Below, in pieces: positions 37,201-52,200 of a stretch of 64,000 nt of DNA. Each line of letters starts with the position of its first letter. Positions within the stretch are counted from its first letter, which is position 1. Source of the stretch: Odontocerum albicorne (lineage: Eukaryota > Arthropoda > Insecta > Trichoptera > Odontoceridae). The stretch covers positions 697,001 to 761,000 of the forward strand of contig OX463866.1 of NCBI GenBank assembly GCA_949825065.1. Reading direction: 5' to 3'. The position numbers and the translations under genes are program-made. The notes below the pieces were generated by a model. It had not been told where the DNA came from. It was given only the letters and a program-made list of their open reading frames with translations, and ran no database searches.

Positions 37201-40200
37201 GTATTGAAGGTTGACAGTTGTTTATATAACACACTAATGTTTAACAATCTGGCGAGCTTATTGCCAGGTGACAATCTCTTATAACGAATCGGACAAAACC
37301 CAATAAGGGAAGTTACATGATCGCAAAAATTATTCAAATTATACAAAACCTCGAGATAGGAGGTAGAAATACGTGTCGCGAGGATTAATGTTATAAGTGT
37401 AATTAATAAGTATGTGGACACTATGCTTCCTACATATTTATAAATGAGTATTCGTAAAAGTTAAATGAGATATCATCAATCAAAGGAAAAGGAAGGGAGG
37501 GGGGAGAGGAAAGATAAATCAGGAATGAAACATGTTATAAAGTATTCCTGACTAGAAATAAAGTTTTTTCAGTCGCTTTTTAAAGCATGCATAAGACGGA
37601 GCTAGTCTAACATTGGTTTGTAACTGGTTCCAGAGTCTCAATGCACGGGCAGTAAAGGACGACGTAAAAAAAGAAAAGCGATGAACTGGGAAGGCTGATA
37701 AACAATATTTGTATGTTATATAAAATATTTGTATGTTATATATATTTTTTTAATCTAGATGTACGGGGGTATGGGCTGAAAGCCTCCCGATGTCCTTGCA
37801 GTCGGGCTTGCCCTACATTAGTGGGGTGTATCTCGGCGAGGGGAATGTTTGTGGGATGAGCCCAGACCTTTTAATGTCTTCTATCTTAAATGTATTTTCT
37901 ACAGTTTGTTTTGAGATGTGTTTGCGATACTCGGAATGAGTTTATTATATATACTCGTATATGTACAAATTGTGTTGCTGTCAAGGGTGGGGGGGGGGGA
38001 CCTTTATCTGTGTGTTTGAATTAATCTGAGGTGGTTTTTGTGATTTGTTTTTTTCTGCCATCTATTTATTTTCTGTTTTTTCTGCCATCTATTTATTTTA
38101 TGTTTTTTTCTGCCATCTATTTATTTTCTGTTTTTTTCTGCCATCTATTTATTTTCTGTTATTTTTTTCTTCTTATTCTACACGTGCAAGGGTGTGGACT
38201 AAAAACCATCTGGTGTCCCCTTGGCTGGGCTCGCCCTATATTCCCGCACAGATAATATTAAAGATCTGGGTGTCTTGTTCCACAGCAATCTCGCGTTTGG
38301 TCCTCACATAGAAGTTATGTGCAACTCAGCTTATAAAACTCTAGGATTTGTTATGAGAATCTCTAAGTCGTTTGAAAACCAATTGGTGCTCAAAACGTTG
38401 TTTAATTCATTGATCCGTAGCAAACTAGAAAGCAATGCTTGCATTTGGAGCCCGGTGGGGGCGCAGAACTCGCTCGTGGAGGAGAAAGTACAAAAAAAAT
38501 ATCTACGATATCTCTATATGAGAGAGTTCGGTGTCTATCCATGGCTTTATCCTACTCAGTTTCTGCTGGGCATGCTCGAGTATAACTCCTTGAGCGTAAG
38601 AAGAGATCTGCGTCTCCTGGTATACGTTGTCAAACTCGTTCGAGATGTTGTGAGCTGTCCAGCATTACTACAAAGATTAGCGTTAAATGTTCCTAACAAT
38701 TACACTAGACTGCGCCGGCAAGAACTGTTCACAATAACATACGCAAGAACGGGTCTTCCAGCCGCTATGCCTGTTGGAAGGGCCTTAACTCTTCTGAACG
38801 GGACTGCTTCGGATATTGACATATTCCATATCACATTACCAAAAGCAAAAGTAAATTATCTTCTAAGATTGAGCGCGTTAGAAAGCACTCATCAACACAC
38901 TTAAGTGACTGTGAATATATGTGTATCATATGTTTGTGTGTTTATACTCGTATGTATGCATTATTTTTTATTTTATATAATTTTTTTTTTGTGTAATTTT
39001 TCTTCTTTTTTAATATCTTATATTTTTCAAAGTAATTGGGCTAAGCCGGCTAAGTGAACCAGGCAAACCAGAATAAATAGAATTGCACTAATCCTGACGC
39101 GATACGACAAATGAATTATTTAAAGGTTTATAGATATAATTAATGAAGCCGGTGTGAGGCAGGGGCTGAACATGAACGTGAGTAAAACCTAGTTCATGGT
39201 GTTTGGCCGGCAGGATCACGCAGGAGCACGTCTTACATTATACGGTGCTGATATAGACAGAGTGGAAACATTTAAATACCTCGGAAGTATCCTAGTAGAA
39301 GACCTCGACCCAGTAACCGAAGTCAAGTGCAGAATTGAATCATCTCATGCGGCTTTTAATAAAATGAGAAGCGTATTCTGCGATGATAATCTAAACTTGA
39401 AACTTCGACAACGGTTAGTCAAATGCTACGTTTGATCAGTGTTATTGCATGGAGTGGAATCATGGACCCTCAAAGTAAGTAGTATGAACCGACTGGAAGC
39501 ATTCGAAATGTGGATGCACCGGAGAATGCTACGGATACCCTGGACGGATATAGTCAGCAACACAAGGGTTCTTCAAAGAGCCAAAGTTGATAGAGAGTTG
39601 CTGACTAATATTAAAATTCGAAAGGTGTCCTACTTATATGGGTCATGTACTATATGTTACTTAGAGGAAAAAAGTACAAATTACTGCACCTGATCATCCA
39701 AGGCAAAATAGAAGGCCGAAGAGGTGTTGGCAGGAGGCAAATCTCCTGGCTCCGCAATATACGTGATTGGACTGGTAAAGGGAGCGTTGGGGATCTTTTT
39801 TGGGCTGCCGGGGACAAAGATGTCTACTCTCAAGTGATATTCAACGTTGAGGGGGACCTGATATGACACTGAGAAGAAGAATAAAGGTTTTATTTAATTT
39901 CTAGGAACAGATCGATTGTTCGACGTACATTTTTCTGTTTATCGATATTTTCGCCAGAAATTGGTCAAAGACCCTTGGCATTATCCTCGACTGGATGTGA
40001 AAAAGAATGGACGATTCATAGTTTCATTATCCATGAACCTCTCATTTGAAAAGGCGAACCTTCACCGTTGATATTCTTCCGATACTGTCGCCTCGATTAG
40101 TATTGAAAAGTTTGACAAATGATCGCAGAAGGCATTGAGGAAGGCAAGCGCGAGACACAGATCCCTCCCTATTCAATATCGAGAATCACGTGTTGACCTA

Positions 40201-43200
40201 ACACAAGGATGATCTTACGGGCTAGTTCAATACATCATCTGAGAAACTGACGACAGCAGTTGTCTTGTTATGTTTGTTAAGATGCTGCAGTTGACCTTTG
40301 GTGGTGTCTATTGAAAGACTGCAGAGGAGACCTTGGGTGTAGTCTTTGTCCAAGGAGAGAACAAGAACATGTCAATTACTTTACCCAGTAATATTATTTA
40401 AATTTTTGCAGAAGTCCGTTTTTTGTTATTGTTCTATTATTTCAAGTCGAAGAATGGATGATGTTTCTCAATGACATTATGTTTTTGAGTTTTATTTCTT
40501 GTTTGACACGAAATAAATACATGTTATTTAATTTTAAAATGGTTGTTTTGTATAACACTTTAATTGTATTCAGTACAACCGGGTAGGTTACTTGACACGT
40601 GTCAATCTCTCCCAATTAACCCAAACGATGATAAAAAGTCGTTAAGTGAAAAACAAACTGAAATTTTGTTTTAATCTAGGTTTCAATAGAATTTGAACCC
40701 GTAACCCTTGCAATGGGAAACAGGTGTCTCAACAACTTGGCCACGAAGGTCGTCATCATTAACGCCGTTTAATTATCGGGGTAGGCAGATACCACAGTCA
40801 ACCTAACTTTATGATCGCGCTATATATCTTTCACCTTCTAGACATCCATTAATTAATAAGTATTTTTTTAATCGCTTTCATTCACGATACTTTACTTGGT
40901 TTTTTTCAGAATACACCTTGTAATAATAATAAATAATACACGTTATAATAATAATAAATAATATATCTTATAATAATAATAAATAATATACCTTATAATA
41001 ATAATAAGTGGACAATTGATTGTATATATAGCATCGTTTAGAGAGCAGACTCTCGTAAAGGGCGCTCTAACTCGGAATTCGAGTCCATTATTATTGACAG
41101 ATTAGAAATATTACAAAATAAATATATATACAATAAATTAGGCTTAAATATAGGAATGTAGTGGCTGCGACCATTACATAAGGTATAGATCGTTCAGCCA
41201 GAAGAGTTATTTCGCAATGGTGTGAGTAATACTCTATGTATTACACAATTTATGGCATGTAGTGGTATTGGTTTTAGAATGCCACACGATTGGTTTGCGC
41301 AGAGCGCACGTTTGTATTGTTGTTAAAATACTCGGTGATTAGAAAAACACTACCATGTCGAAATCAGGAGTGCGATTTTTTTCTAATGAATGTATAATTC
41401 AAAATGTTTCGAAAGCTTAGAATGTACTTTGTTATAACTTAAAGTTTCCTAGAATTTAGTATCACTCCATCCACTATTATTTTAAAACTTTATTATTTGG
41501 CATTGTAATTATGTAATTATGATACATTAATATGTTAAATAATCTTACATACAATAATAATTGTATTTTTATGTGTTATAATCTAATTAAAGCTGACGAA
41601 CATTTTTATTTTATAATACTTGTACTTATATTTATTTTTAACCTTGAAAAATTCCATTATTGTTATTTAATGTTTCCTAGAATCTGCCATGCCTAAACAA
41701 TTAATATGTTAAATAAACTTACTTTCATTTTATTTTTATGTGCATTACAATTTAAGCTGACAGCATTTTTAATTTACAAAACGTGTGTTCATTTCAATGT
41801 TTGAGTATAAAATATTATTTTGATATTTTTTTTACTTTTTCACTTCATTAAAAAAATTAAAGTGACAAGTTTTTGTAAACGCACTGTTACCCACCCTATT
41901 GCAAAATGACTCTTCTGGCTTAAGCTCTTGAAGACAAAGGATTTTCTTTAAGAGTTTCCTTAAGATGCACACGCCACCCATATCTCTAATACTATACTTG
42001 AGAAAAAGTAGGATGGATCCTGTGACATTTGAAATGACATATCCCAAAGAGATGGGGTAAAATCGTTTTTTTAACAAATCGAATAGTTTTTTTATAAATC
42101 GAAAAATTGTTTTTCTCTAAACTGACGTCTTAATTCCTAATTTTCATTAAACTGACTTTCTAATGTATTGTATGATTTGTATCTATCTTTAAATATGCCA
42201 AGATCCACTATGAATTAATATTAATTACGAACATTTAATTTTAGGTATGAAAAAATCGAAAATCCAAGTATCATTTACCCCATCCATAGCCAATGCGGAC
42301 TAACGTAGTGACTTTTGACAAACGTCACCAAATATTATTTGATCTTAACAAACTGCCACAGTTTTGGTAATTTATAACAAGATGTGAAATGTATTTACCT
42401 AAAGAAGATTTATGCAAATGTATTTACCTAAATAACTTGCTATTTATTTAAATCGAGGCTTATATTACAGTTGATAAAATTACTGAACGTCGTTACAAGG
42501 TTGTATTGGGGCAAATTTGTGAACTGTCACAGGAACCATGCTACAATTTCTCAAGTATAAGAGACAGAGAAAGATGGATCCGATTGAAATATAATGTTCT
42601 TTCTTTCAAGTAAGATGCAATGAAGTCGGTGGAATCGTTACTGAAGTTAATTTGATTACCTTTTCTCAGTTATGTGTCATGGTCGACTTTATCGATGGCC
42701 TTTTGAAAATCTTTACATATCACATCAGTTTGTGAAAGTTCACCTAAGTTTTTTGCCATGTGATAAGAAATAGAGAGAAGGTTGGTAACGGTTGACCTTT
42801 TGGGTAAAAAACTTGATGGCTGCACAATATTATTTCAAATAATTTGGCAGCACTAAAGAACAGCGACAGGTCTGCAGCTGTGAAGATCTAATGATGTGTT
42901 GATTTGTATATTGGGCAGACTTAGTAGATAAGTTATTTTCCAACTTGAGGGACAAGTTATCTTAAGGCTCAAGTTAAATATATAACAAAACGGTGCAAGC
43001 TTTAAAAAACATCAATTGATAATTTTTTTTTCGACCGCAGACCCCTTTACTAAAAACTTTTAAAACCATCGACCCCGTAGTCATTTACTTTACTTACTCA
43101 AATTAATAAGTTTGTACAGTACTCGATATTAAATATTTCACTAGATAACAAACTTTTCATTTTAACCACTTGTAATTAAGGATTGAAAAAGATAAAAGGA

Positions 43201-46200
43201 CTATGTACGGATTATGCGTTGCATTATCTTGCGCAACATTTAATATTGAAATCTGCGCAGACGAAAATTAAAGCAAAATAATACGTAACAGTTTTTAAAA
43301 TTTAGACATTTATGAAATAAATATGTAAATTCAAAATAAGTACAATACAAATATTCTTAATTAGGTACCTATTGGAATCAAAGATGTTTTGAAGTAACAA
43401 ACAAATAGCAGTAGTAAGGGGGGCTATTTTTGCTGTCGTCGACTCAAATTTTTTTTTATTGAAATTATCAACCCCTAGAAAAATCAAATCGACCCCAGGG
43501 GTAGATACTCGTATCGACCACTTTGGGAACTCTTGATCTATCTGGTCCAAGTGCTTTGCAAACAGTTTATGATTTTCAGGTATCAGCGCACTTTAGAGGA
43601 AACAGAGTTAAAATGAATATCCAAGTCTTGGATGCATTCTAATCTGTAGAGTACAAGACCATACTTAGTGTAAAAAAGATGGACACTTATTATGACCAAA
43701 AATATTATTATATATTTTTTAAAGTGCTTTGGATGTACAAAGCATTCTCAGATGGGTGGAATTAATTTACTCAATGGTCAAATACTCGTATACACTCTCT
43801 TTTCTCAAGACATTGCTGAATATGCGAAAGTTATGTTATATTGCAGATTGAGAATTATAATAAATAATTGCGGGGATGTTATCATATTATTTATTTTATC
43901 GTCCATGGATTGTCGCGTTAAAATGCAGACTTTTTAGTATTTATACATCATATACCAAGTCGTGTGTGGTTATTGTTTGTGATATCGTGCTATGGTTGTT
44001 TTTGAAGTGAAACTTCTGTAGGCGCCGTAGGGCAAATTGGCCTGAACGTCACGAAAAGTGAAACGCTTCCCCTTCTCCGACTTGAATGGTAATATTTCAA
44101 ATGATCTTTAATATTTATTCATATTAATATAAATAAATAAATCAATAAATTTAATAAATATTAAATATAAATTTATAATTATTAATAATATAAATAAATA
44201 ATTTAATAAATTATAAATAAATTTATAAATTTCTTTATTTATTAAATATAACTAAAAATTATCAAAAATAATAAATAATAATAATTATTATTATTATTAA
44301 TAATATTAATAATTAATAATAATAGTCATTAATAATAATAATTATTATTATTAATAATATAAGTATTATCAATAGTAATAAAAATAATAATTATTAATAA
44401 TGTTACTAATATTAATAATAATGATAATATTAATAATAATAATAATATTAATAATTAATAATATTAATAATAATTATTATTAATAATAATTATATTGTTA
44501 ATAATAATAATAATAATAATTAATAATAATATAAGTATTATTAATATTAATATTAATAATAATAATTAATAATATTAATGTGAATATTAATTATTATTAA
44601 TTAATGAATATTAATAATGGCTTATTATATTAATAAATATTAATTAATTATTAATAATTATAATAATTAATCAATTATTAATTAATATAACAATTAAAAA
44701 TAATTAATAATTAATGAAGTGCATGGCCTCGCGGTAACGCACTGGACTTCCGTGCGGAAGATCGTCGGTTCGAACCCCGCGCTGTGCTATCCTTCGAACG
44801 ACACAGGCACTTTTTCCACCTAGTGTTCGAGAGTATAAGGATACCTATGACTTTGGTCATATCAATTCTTAAAAAAAAAAAATTAACGAATAATAAGTTA
44901 TTACTAATTATTTTTAATTCATCAATTAAATTTATTTTTATTAATTAATTAATTAAACCATTTTCTAAGCAATGCATAAAATCGACTTTTCCTAGTACTA
45001 AGAAGTTTCATTTCTACCGCGCGAGAGTCTCACGCATCTGTTTTTTTTTATAATATTGTTCCTTGAACTATAAAATTGCCAATCTCACTTATATTTAGAC
45101 ATTTTTGTGTCCTTTTCAGTAATGAAAGCATTTAATTGACACATGTGATAGGCTGTTTGAGTTAAAACAGTAATTCCTAAGTTAGTCATCCAGCAGGTCA
45201 ACGCTGCGGTATCTCAACATAGTAATTAAGTATGATGGAGAAAGAGGAATATGGTATTTTTATGATTATTGTAATGTATGTCATTGTTATGTTATTATTC
45301 AGATTCAGAATGTATATACTCGTATAGTATTAAAAAAACATTGAACGTGAAAAAGAAAAGAGTTCACATATAAAATGATTAAGTAAAAGAATTGTATAAC
45401 AACTCACCGATGGCCGGACGGAAGACGCCCATGGGCAAGTTCAGGTGGTGCTCCCGGATGTACCCCTCGGCCATGGCTTTCGTGAAGGTATAGGTGTTTG
45501 GCCAGTCTCCCAAGATCCTACGCAGACAGAATAACAGATGTTAAAAAAATTAAATTAGCCAACATCATCGTGAAATTATGTAAAATATTCTTCAGCAATC
45601 ATTTTTGACTTTCATATATGAGCATATATAATTTTTCTTTCAGGGGGTATTTTACCCTAGAGGCGTGAATTTCGTGTGTTTTTTCTGACCAAATAAAAAA
45701 AACAAAAACATTTTTTCCTATACATTTATTTAGTTTTTTATTGATGATTTGAGAATGTACGAAAAAAAATCGAAAATTCAAGATGCTATCAGCTGTTATA
45801 TCTTGTCGTAAAAAAAGGCGGGTGAGCTGGTCGACATGATTGGAACTGTTTTGTAAATTTAAAACCAAAATCATACACAATTTCTTGATAAAAAATAATG
45901 TGGTTATAGTTGGTACCAAAGAAAAAAAAGAAAAAAATGGCTGCTGTTTGAAAAAAATATCAAATTTTTAACCCTCTTTTTTTCAAATTAATTTTTTTTA
46001 CAAATAGTAAAAAATTTTTTTTTGATTTTTTCAAGGTTACGATGATATAATAATATTTATCAAAGTTTCATACCAAATTTGAAGGCAATCGGTTGGATAG
46101 AACTTGAGATTTTATGTCGACCAAGTTGAAAAAAGTAGTTTCGAGAAAAACGCGTTGAAACTTTCGAGATTGTCCGAGTCATTCCGGTGCGGCGTAATTG

Positions 46201-49200
46201 CTGCCTCATTTATAGTTATAACTTCGTACATATTGATAATTTTAAAATTTCCTTTTGAGAACGTATTCTTAAAGGTCTAAATTTTAAAAAACGTTTTTTT
46301 TTTTCAAACTTCTTGAGTAGAATAAACTCTTAAAGCAGTGGTGCACCACTTTTTTTCATATTTGACCCCATATTTGCAGCATAACCCATCTTGAACTCCC
46401 CCCCCATAAATAAAAAAACAATTTTATTAATTTATTTATTCATATAAGGGTAACATAAAACAGTTTATAGCGATAAGTGTGAAATTTGAGGCCGAATCTT
46501 CGAATTAATCAATATTGTATTTGGTTCAATATCGTTTAAATATCTTATCTTATAGAAGTGCATGGTTACGCGGCTTACTACTTCTCTCGAAACACACAGG
46601 TATTTTTTATTCCTAGTTTTCAGGGGTATAGGGATACCTATGACTTTGGTAATATCAATCGTTTCAAAACAACAAAGAGAAAAAAGCTGGCGTGCTCCAA
46701 TCGTCTCATTTCGGTATGCCATTAGATCCAGTATAACGGTATGGCTAGTGAGTTTGCTAGTACGCAACGGTTCACTCACTTAAAACAAAATCCACTGCAC
46801 ATTTTCGGTTTCCAACCGAATTGACATTCGAATGGCGAGAGGAGGAGCAACGACAATCTTCATATATGCTTCTACATTTAATTTGAAAGTTCTTTTTAAT
46901 TTCCTCTTCTTTTAAAATGAAGTAAGCCGTTGCACACTAGCAATAACATCTGGAACACCGAAGTGAGAAGATCGCAGCTCAACGGCACGTTTTTTACTTT
47001 TTTTTAAATAATAGATATGACCGAAGTTATATGTGTCCGAATACTAGACGACAAAATGCTTGTGTCATTCGAGGGGAATCAAACAGCGCGGGGTTTAAAC
47101 TGGCGACCTTCCGCATGGAAGTCTAGCGTGTTACCACGCGGCCATACACCTTTATATCGCAATACACATACTGCGTCATCCCTCTACAGAAGAGACTGAT
47201 AAACTTACTCGATCTACAGTATTTATCAAAGGACGATATAATAAACTAGGTTAAGTAACTCTTCAGTCTTCCCTTGCCTTGACCTGTTGTTGGAAGTGGA
47301 GATCGTGAGTAAGCGAGAGTAATGAGATAATACGGTGCAATGACCACTCCAGATGAAATGGCCGTGAGGTGTCGAGCACTCTTGTAATGTCTTTTTGGCA
47401 ATATTGCAAATTGTTTTTTTCACTTTTATATTTCGCGTTTCGTTCAAGTATGCTTTGTTATTGTTGCGCAACAAGATGGAGGTCAGAACACTTGTGGGCT
47501 GAATGTTAAGCCACGTTGACGCATCCTAAATGTGGGTAAACCATGTAATAGTCGTCTCTTGGAATCAGCATGTTCCATATATATGTACACGAGGAAAGCC
47601 TTTGAAAGCATAGTTTAATATAATAAAAATGAACAAGATGGTCGTGTCTGTCATGTGTTGTTTGTGGACGGGTCGCTGCGTAGTGGCGAGTCACCCTTAC
47701 AGCATGGGTATAGTCGAGAATCCCGACTGCAAGTGTGGTCTGGATGATGAAACTATAGACCACGTATTTTTCGGTTGTTCTTTGCGAGACAGCGTATTCT
47801 CGTAAAAGATCTGGATCTCCATGCCTACAAGATCCAACTGACCCAATACTCAAATCAGCAGAGTAAATCCGGCGCTCTTATTGGGACAACCTTTAGATAA
47901 TCTCTCCGTGGTTGCAGTCCTAAGACTGGTTTGCAGCAATTTCAACTCTTCTCCTCCATTCCCCCCTGTCCTGTGCGGCTCTTTTTAAATCTGTATATGT
48001 TGAGCAGCGCACGTCCACCAACAGGTCCTCCAGGTACTCTCGGCGCGGGCGTCCCCTAGAGTTTGTCCCCTCGGTCATACCCTCCATTATGGCATGCAAG
48101 AGGCCCTCTTGTCGTATTATATGACCGATCCATCTTGCACGCCTTTCGGACAGGATCCTGAGCAGGTGCCTTCCTCCTTCGATTCGTTGGAGAACCTCTT
48201 CATTTGTGATGTGGTCTCTCCAGGAAATTCCTAATAGTCTTCTATAGGACCACATCTCAAAAGCCTCTAGTCTTCGTCTATCTCTTTCGGATAGGCACCA
48301 TGTCTCGCAGCCGTACATCAAGATACTCCATACATAGGTCTTGATGAGGAGTATTCTCAGTTTTAGGTCTATATTATTTGATTCTATTATTTTCGACCTT
48401 TTATTAAATGCAAGTCTAGCCTGATGTATACGGCTGTCGACCTCGCTCTTGGACCGACCGTCCCATGTTATTTTGCTCCCGAGGTAGACAAACTCCTCGG
48501 TGTTCTTTAGTGGTTTACCCGACATCACTATTCTCATCTGGTGTTGCGCTCGGCCTACAGTCAGCAGCTTTGTTTTGTCTTTATAAAGATAATACAGTAA
48601 AACAATTAGACTATAGGGAATATACCAAAAGGAATAAATGATTATAGGTAGTAAATAATTCTCTGTCTGATTTTTCACAGCCAGTTGAATATAATCTTTT
48701 AAATAAAATCAAACATGATACTATACTTGACACCGATGGGCGTTGGGTTGGGATATAACTAGTGTAAGTAATGACTTGATTTAAATCAATACAACAATCT
48801 ATCACTTTGTAACCACGGTTTAATATTATAATAATGAACAAGATGAACATGTCTGTCATTTGTCGTTTTCGGACGGAACACTGCGTGGTGGCCAGTCATC
48901 TTTACAGAATGGGTATTGTGGAAAATCCCGGCTGCGAGTGTGGTTAGGATGATGAAACTATACATGTATTTTTTGGTTGTCCTTTCCGAAACAAATTTGT
49001 TTTACTAAAAACCATATCATATCTTAACAGCGTCCAATGAATTTTGTGTTTCTTTTTCTTCGTGAAACTTTTCCACTTAACATATAAAGGGTCTTTCAAA
49101 TTGAGCGTTTTTTTAAATTCTTGAATAAAACACAGATGGCGTCGCAAACTTGCCTGGGTCTTGTGACATTTGAGAAGTATAATGTATGACATTTATAAAA

Positions 49201-52200
49201 AATGAGTCGTATACAATACAACAACGCGTTCAAATTGTTGAATTATTTTATGTATTGTGATCTCCGGAGACGGTGATGTTAATTGCCCACCAAGATCATG
49301 TGATCTGACACCGTTGGACTATTTTCTCTGGGGTTACGTGAAAAGCCACATCTATAAGAATGACTTCCGATCAATTCCTGAGCTGAAGAACGAAAATATT
49401 CGCGTTATTGGTGAGTTAGAACCGCAATTATGCCAAAATCTCATCGAAACTTTTGACAAAAGTGTGGACATCTGTGGAGCTGCAAGAGGTGGACATTTGT
49501 CGGATATTGTTTTTCATATTTAATTGTCATACATTATACTTCAATGACCAATAAAACGTTTTTTGAAATCAAAACAAAGCAAATTGTGTGTTTTATTCAA
49601 GAATTTAAAAATTTGAATAAAAAAACCGCTCAATTCGAAAGACCGATTGTTAAATTTTTTAAGCTTGATCAGTTGAAACTTTAAATTATCTACTCGTAGA
49701 ATTGTCATTTAAAAAAAAACTGTTTAATTACTCGTATATTAACTCATATAATTGCATAATGACTTTAATTTGGTGACACAAATCATCCTGGTTTGTGTGG
49801 AGTGCCTATTATTAAAAAAAGTCATTATAGAGTGCAAACATACAATGTCACATATAATAACATAACATATATACCATCAAATCGTTTCCCTGCAGGGATA
49901 GGCATAGCGGACAGAGCACCAGACTTTCCTATCTCGACACATATTTTACCTATTTCACATCTATACATCTTTTATTTTTTTACTCGGACTTAATAATGAT
50001 TTTACAAAAACAGAATTATTCAAAATTTTGTATCTTATTTGATAAGAACAATTATGGATTACAGTTCGGTAATATGGCCACCCCACCCATGATGTTCTCT
50101 TCTCCCTGGGTCCAACTCATTGTCTGCGAAGACTGTTGGGGTAAGCTCTCCTCGTCCTCAGATTGTATGCTCTTTTGTCCCGGACTACGTCCCCCAGTTC
50201 GTGCCTCTGCATCAGGTTATCTTTTTGCACCACCCATGAATTCATTGGTCTTCCTCTGTTTGTTATTCGAGGAAGATCCATGGAGATTGCCTGATTCACA
50301 ATGTGATCGGGTGCTCTGCGTCCAACGTGCCCATACCATCTCAATCGCCTCTCCTCCATCTTGCTGTTGATGTCTGTAACACCTAGGTTTCCACGAATGC
50401 GTGAGCTTTTTATTTTGTCTCTTAGGGACACACCAGCTGACCATCTTAGCATGCGCATTTCAGCAGTTTCTAGTTGCCTAGAGTAAGAGTTATACATCGT
50501 CCAGCATTCGGAGCCATAGAGGAGTGCGGGTCTGACAATCGTTTGGTAAACTTTTCCTTTTAACTTTACTGGCATTTTCGGATCACATAGAACTCCCGTC
50601 ATTGATCTAAACTTCATCCATCCCACACTAATTCTATGTGTTACATCTGCTGCACATCCTCCATCGCTATGGCCACCCCACTAATGATGTTCATATTGAT
50701 TAAATTGAGCGCATACAGTGGAGGTTTCTGTAATTTGTAAACTTCAAATTGCAGATTCCAATAAATGAGTTGAACTATGATATGTTGTTGAAAGTGGTGT
50801 GGCTTACAACCTTGTCAGACGGAAGAAATTGTTTGAGATTGTCAACTCGTATTTCAATAGTCCGGAACTAACTCAGTTTGTCATATTACACGTTCTTTGT
50901 AGGCCCACTTGGCCAAATGTTGTGTTCCATAGTGAAGTGGTTGCAACTAATTATTTGTACAACTCATGCATAATACGACTGCACAGATTGGGTAGTCAAT
51001 ATGGACATTGTATGGATTTTCATACGACCTTGGCTACTTACAGGAGTAAAGCGAAGAAGTTGTCATTACCGGGATGAATTGATTGAATTGGAATTGATTG
51101 AATTATGGATTTGCTTAGTTATGTTTTTTCACATTCTAAGATTTAAAAAAAATCTTGTGAGTGTATTATTTATATTATAGTTCGGAAATTCTAGGATGAG
51201 TCCTGTGACAGCTCACAAATTTACCCCAATACAGCCTTGTAACGATGTTCAGTAATTTTAATTATTTTATCAACTTTAATATAAGCCTCAATTCTAATAA
51301 ATAGCAAGTTATTTAGGTAAATACATTACATAAGGTTGTATTGGGGCAAATTTGTGAGCTGTCACAGGACTCATCCTAGAATTTCCGAACTATAAATGCA
51401 ACATTGTGTCGTATTAATTTAGATAAATGGCGCCCAAAACGTTCAAAATCGATAATACAGTATTCTACACTTCATTTGTTATCATTGGGAACAGAAAGAT
51501 ACCACAAAGTTGTTTATAAAGCACAGGATTTATGTGTCCATTATAATGGACACCAGGTATGAAAATTGTAAAAGTGTTATAAATCAACTTACTTGGGGGT
51601 GAGCACGTCCAACTGGGCGTCGTCCAGCTTTGCGATCTGTACCATGACCTCCTCGTACCTTATGGGATAGTCGTAGAAGCACTCTCCTATTGGGTCGGGG
51701 CGGAAGCAGTTGGTATACGCGGTGGACACGTGTACCAGCGACTGCAAAATAATTAAACATACTTATCAATAAGATTTGCAATACGATTTGCAAGTATAAC
51801 ATATATCCTGAAAGTACAAATACTCGAATATATTAAGGAAATAGAAAAAAAACTTTTGAGATAGAAGCTATCAAACGGTCTGGGATATACTCGTATCTCA
51901 CAATATCCTACCAATCGAGATACACCCCCACCAATAGGAGGTCAAGTCCAGCAGCAAAAACGTCAGGCATTTTTTAGCACAGACCCTTGTACACGTTAAT
52001 ACATACGAGTATATGCCGTATCATGCAATTTCCCTGTCGGGGTAGGCAGAAAAGAAAGAGTACCAGACTTTTCAATCTTTCATTTCTTCTACATCCATAC
52101 ACCTTCTCATACATCTTCTACGATTTTTCTTACGTTTTACATTTCTTTCTTTCAAAATACACACTTGAACCAACGATACTCGTCTTGTTGTCTATCGACC

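Larger units (their letters stand above)
43985..45055 (-). mobile_element. Unclassified element with long AT-only tract
   Basis: The right part (44940-45055) is the reverse complement of 11095-11200. A tgaagtgaaacttct motif lies near 44005, and its inverted near-copy aagaagtttcatttct near 45000. Between them 44100-44710 is almost pure A/T (AAT/ATT), and a SINE-A copy is inserted at 44713. Confidence 0.5.

Noticed and set aside
38031..38311. Phe/Ile-rich frames as membrane proteins
   Set aside because: Caused by the 28-bp tandem repeat in repeat C.
44713..44790. tRNA gene
   Set aside because: A and B boxes are visible, but the head is fused to a SINE body repeated elsewhere in the window and the cloverleaf is imperfect.
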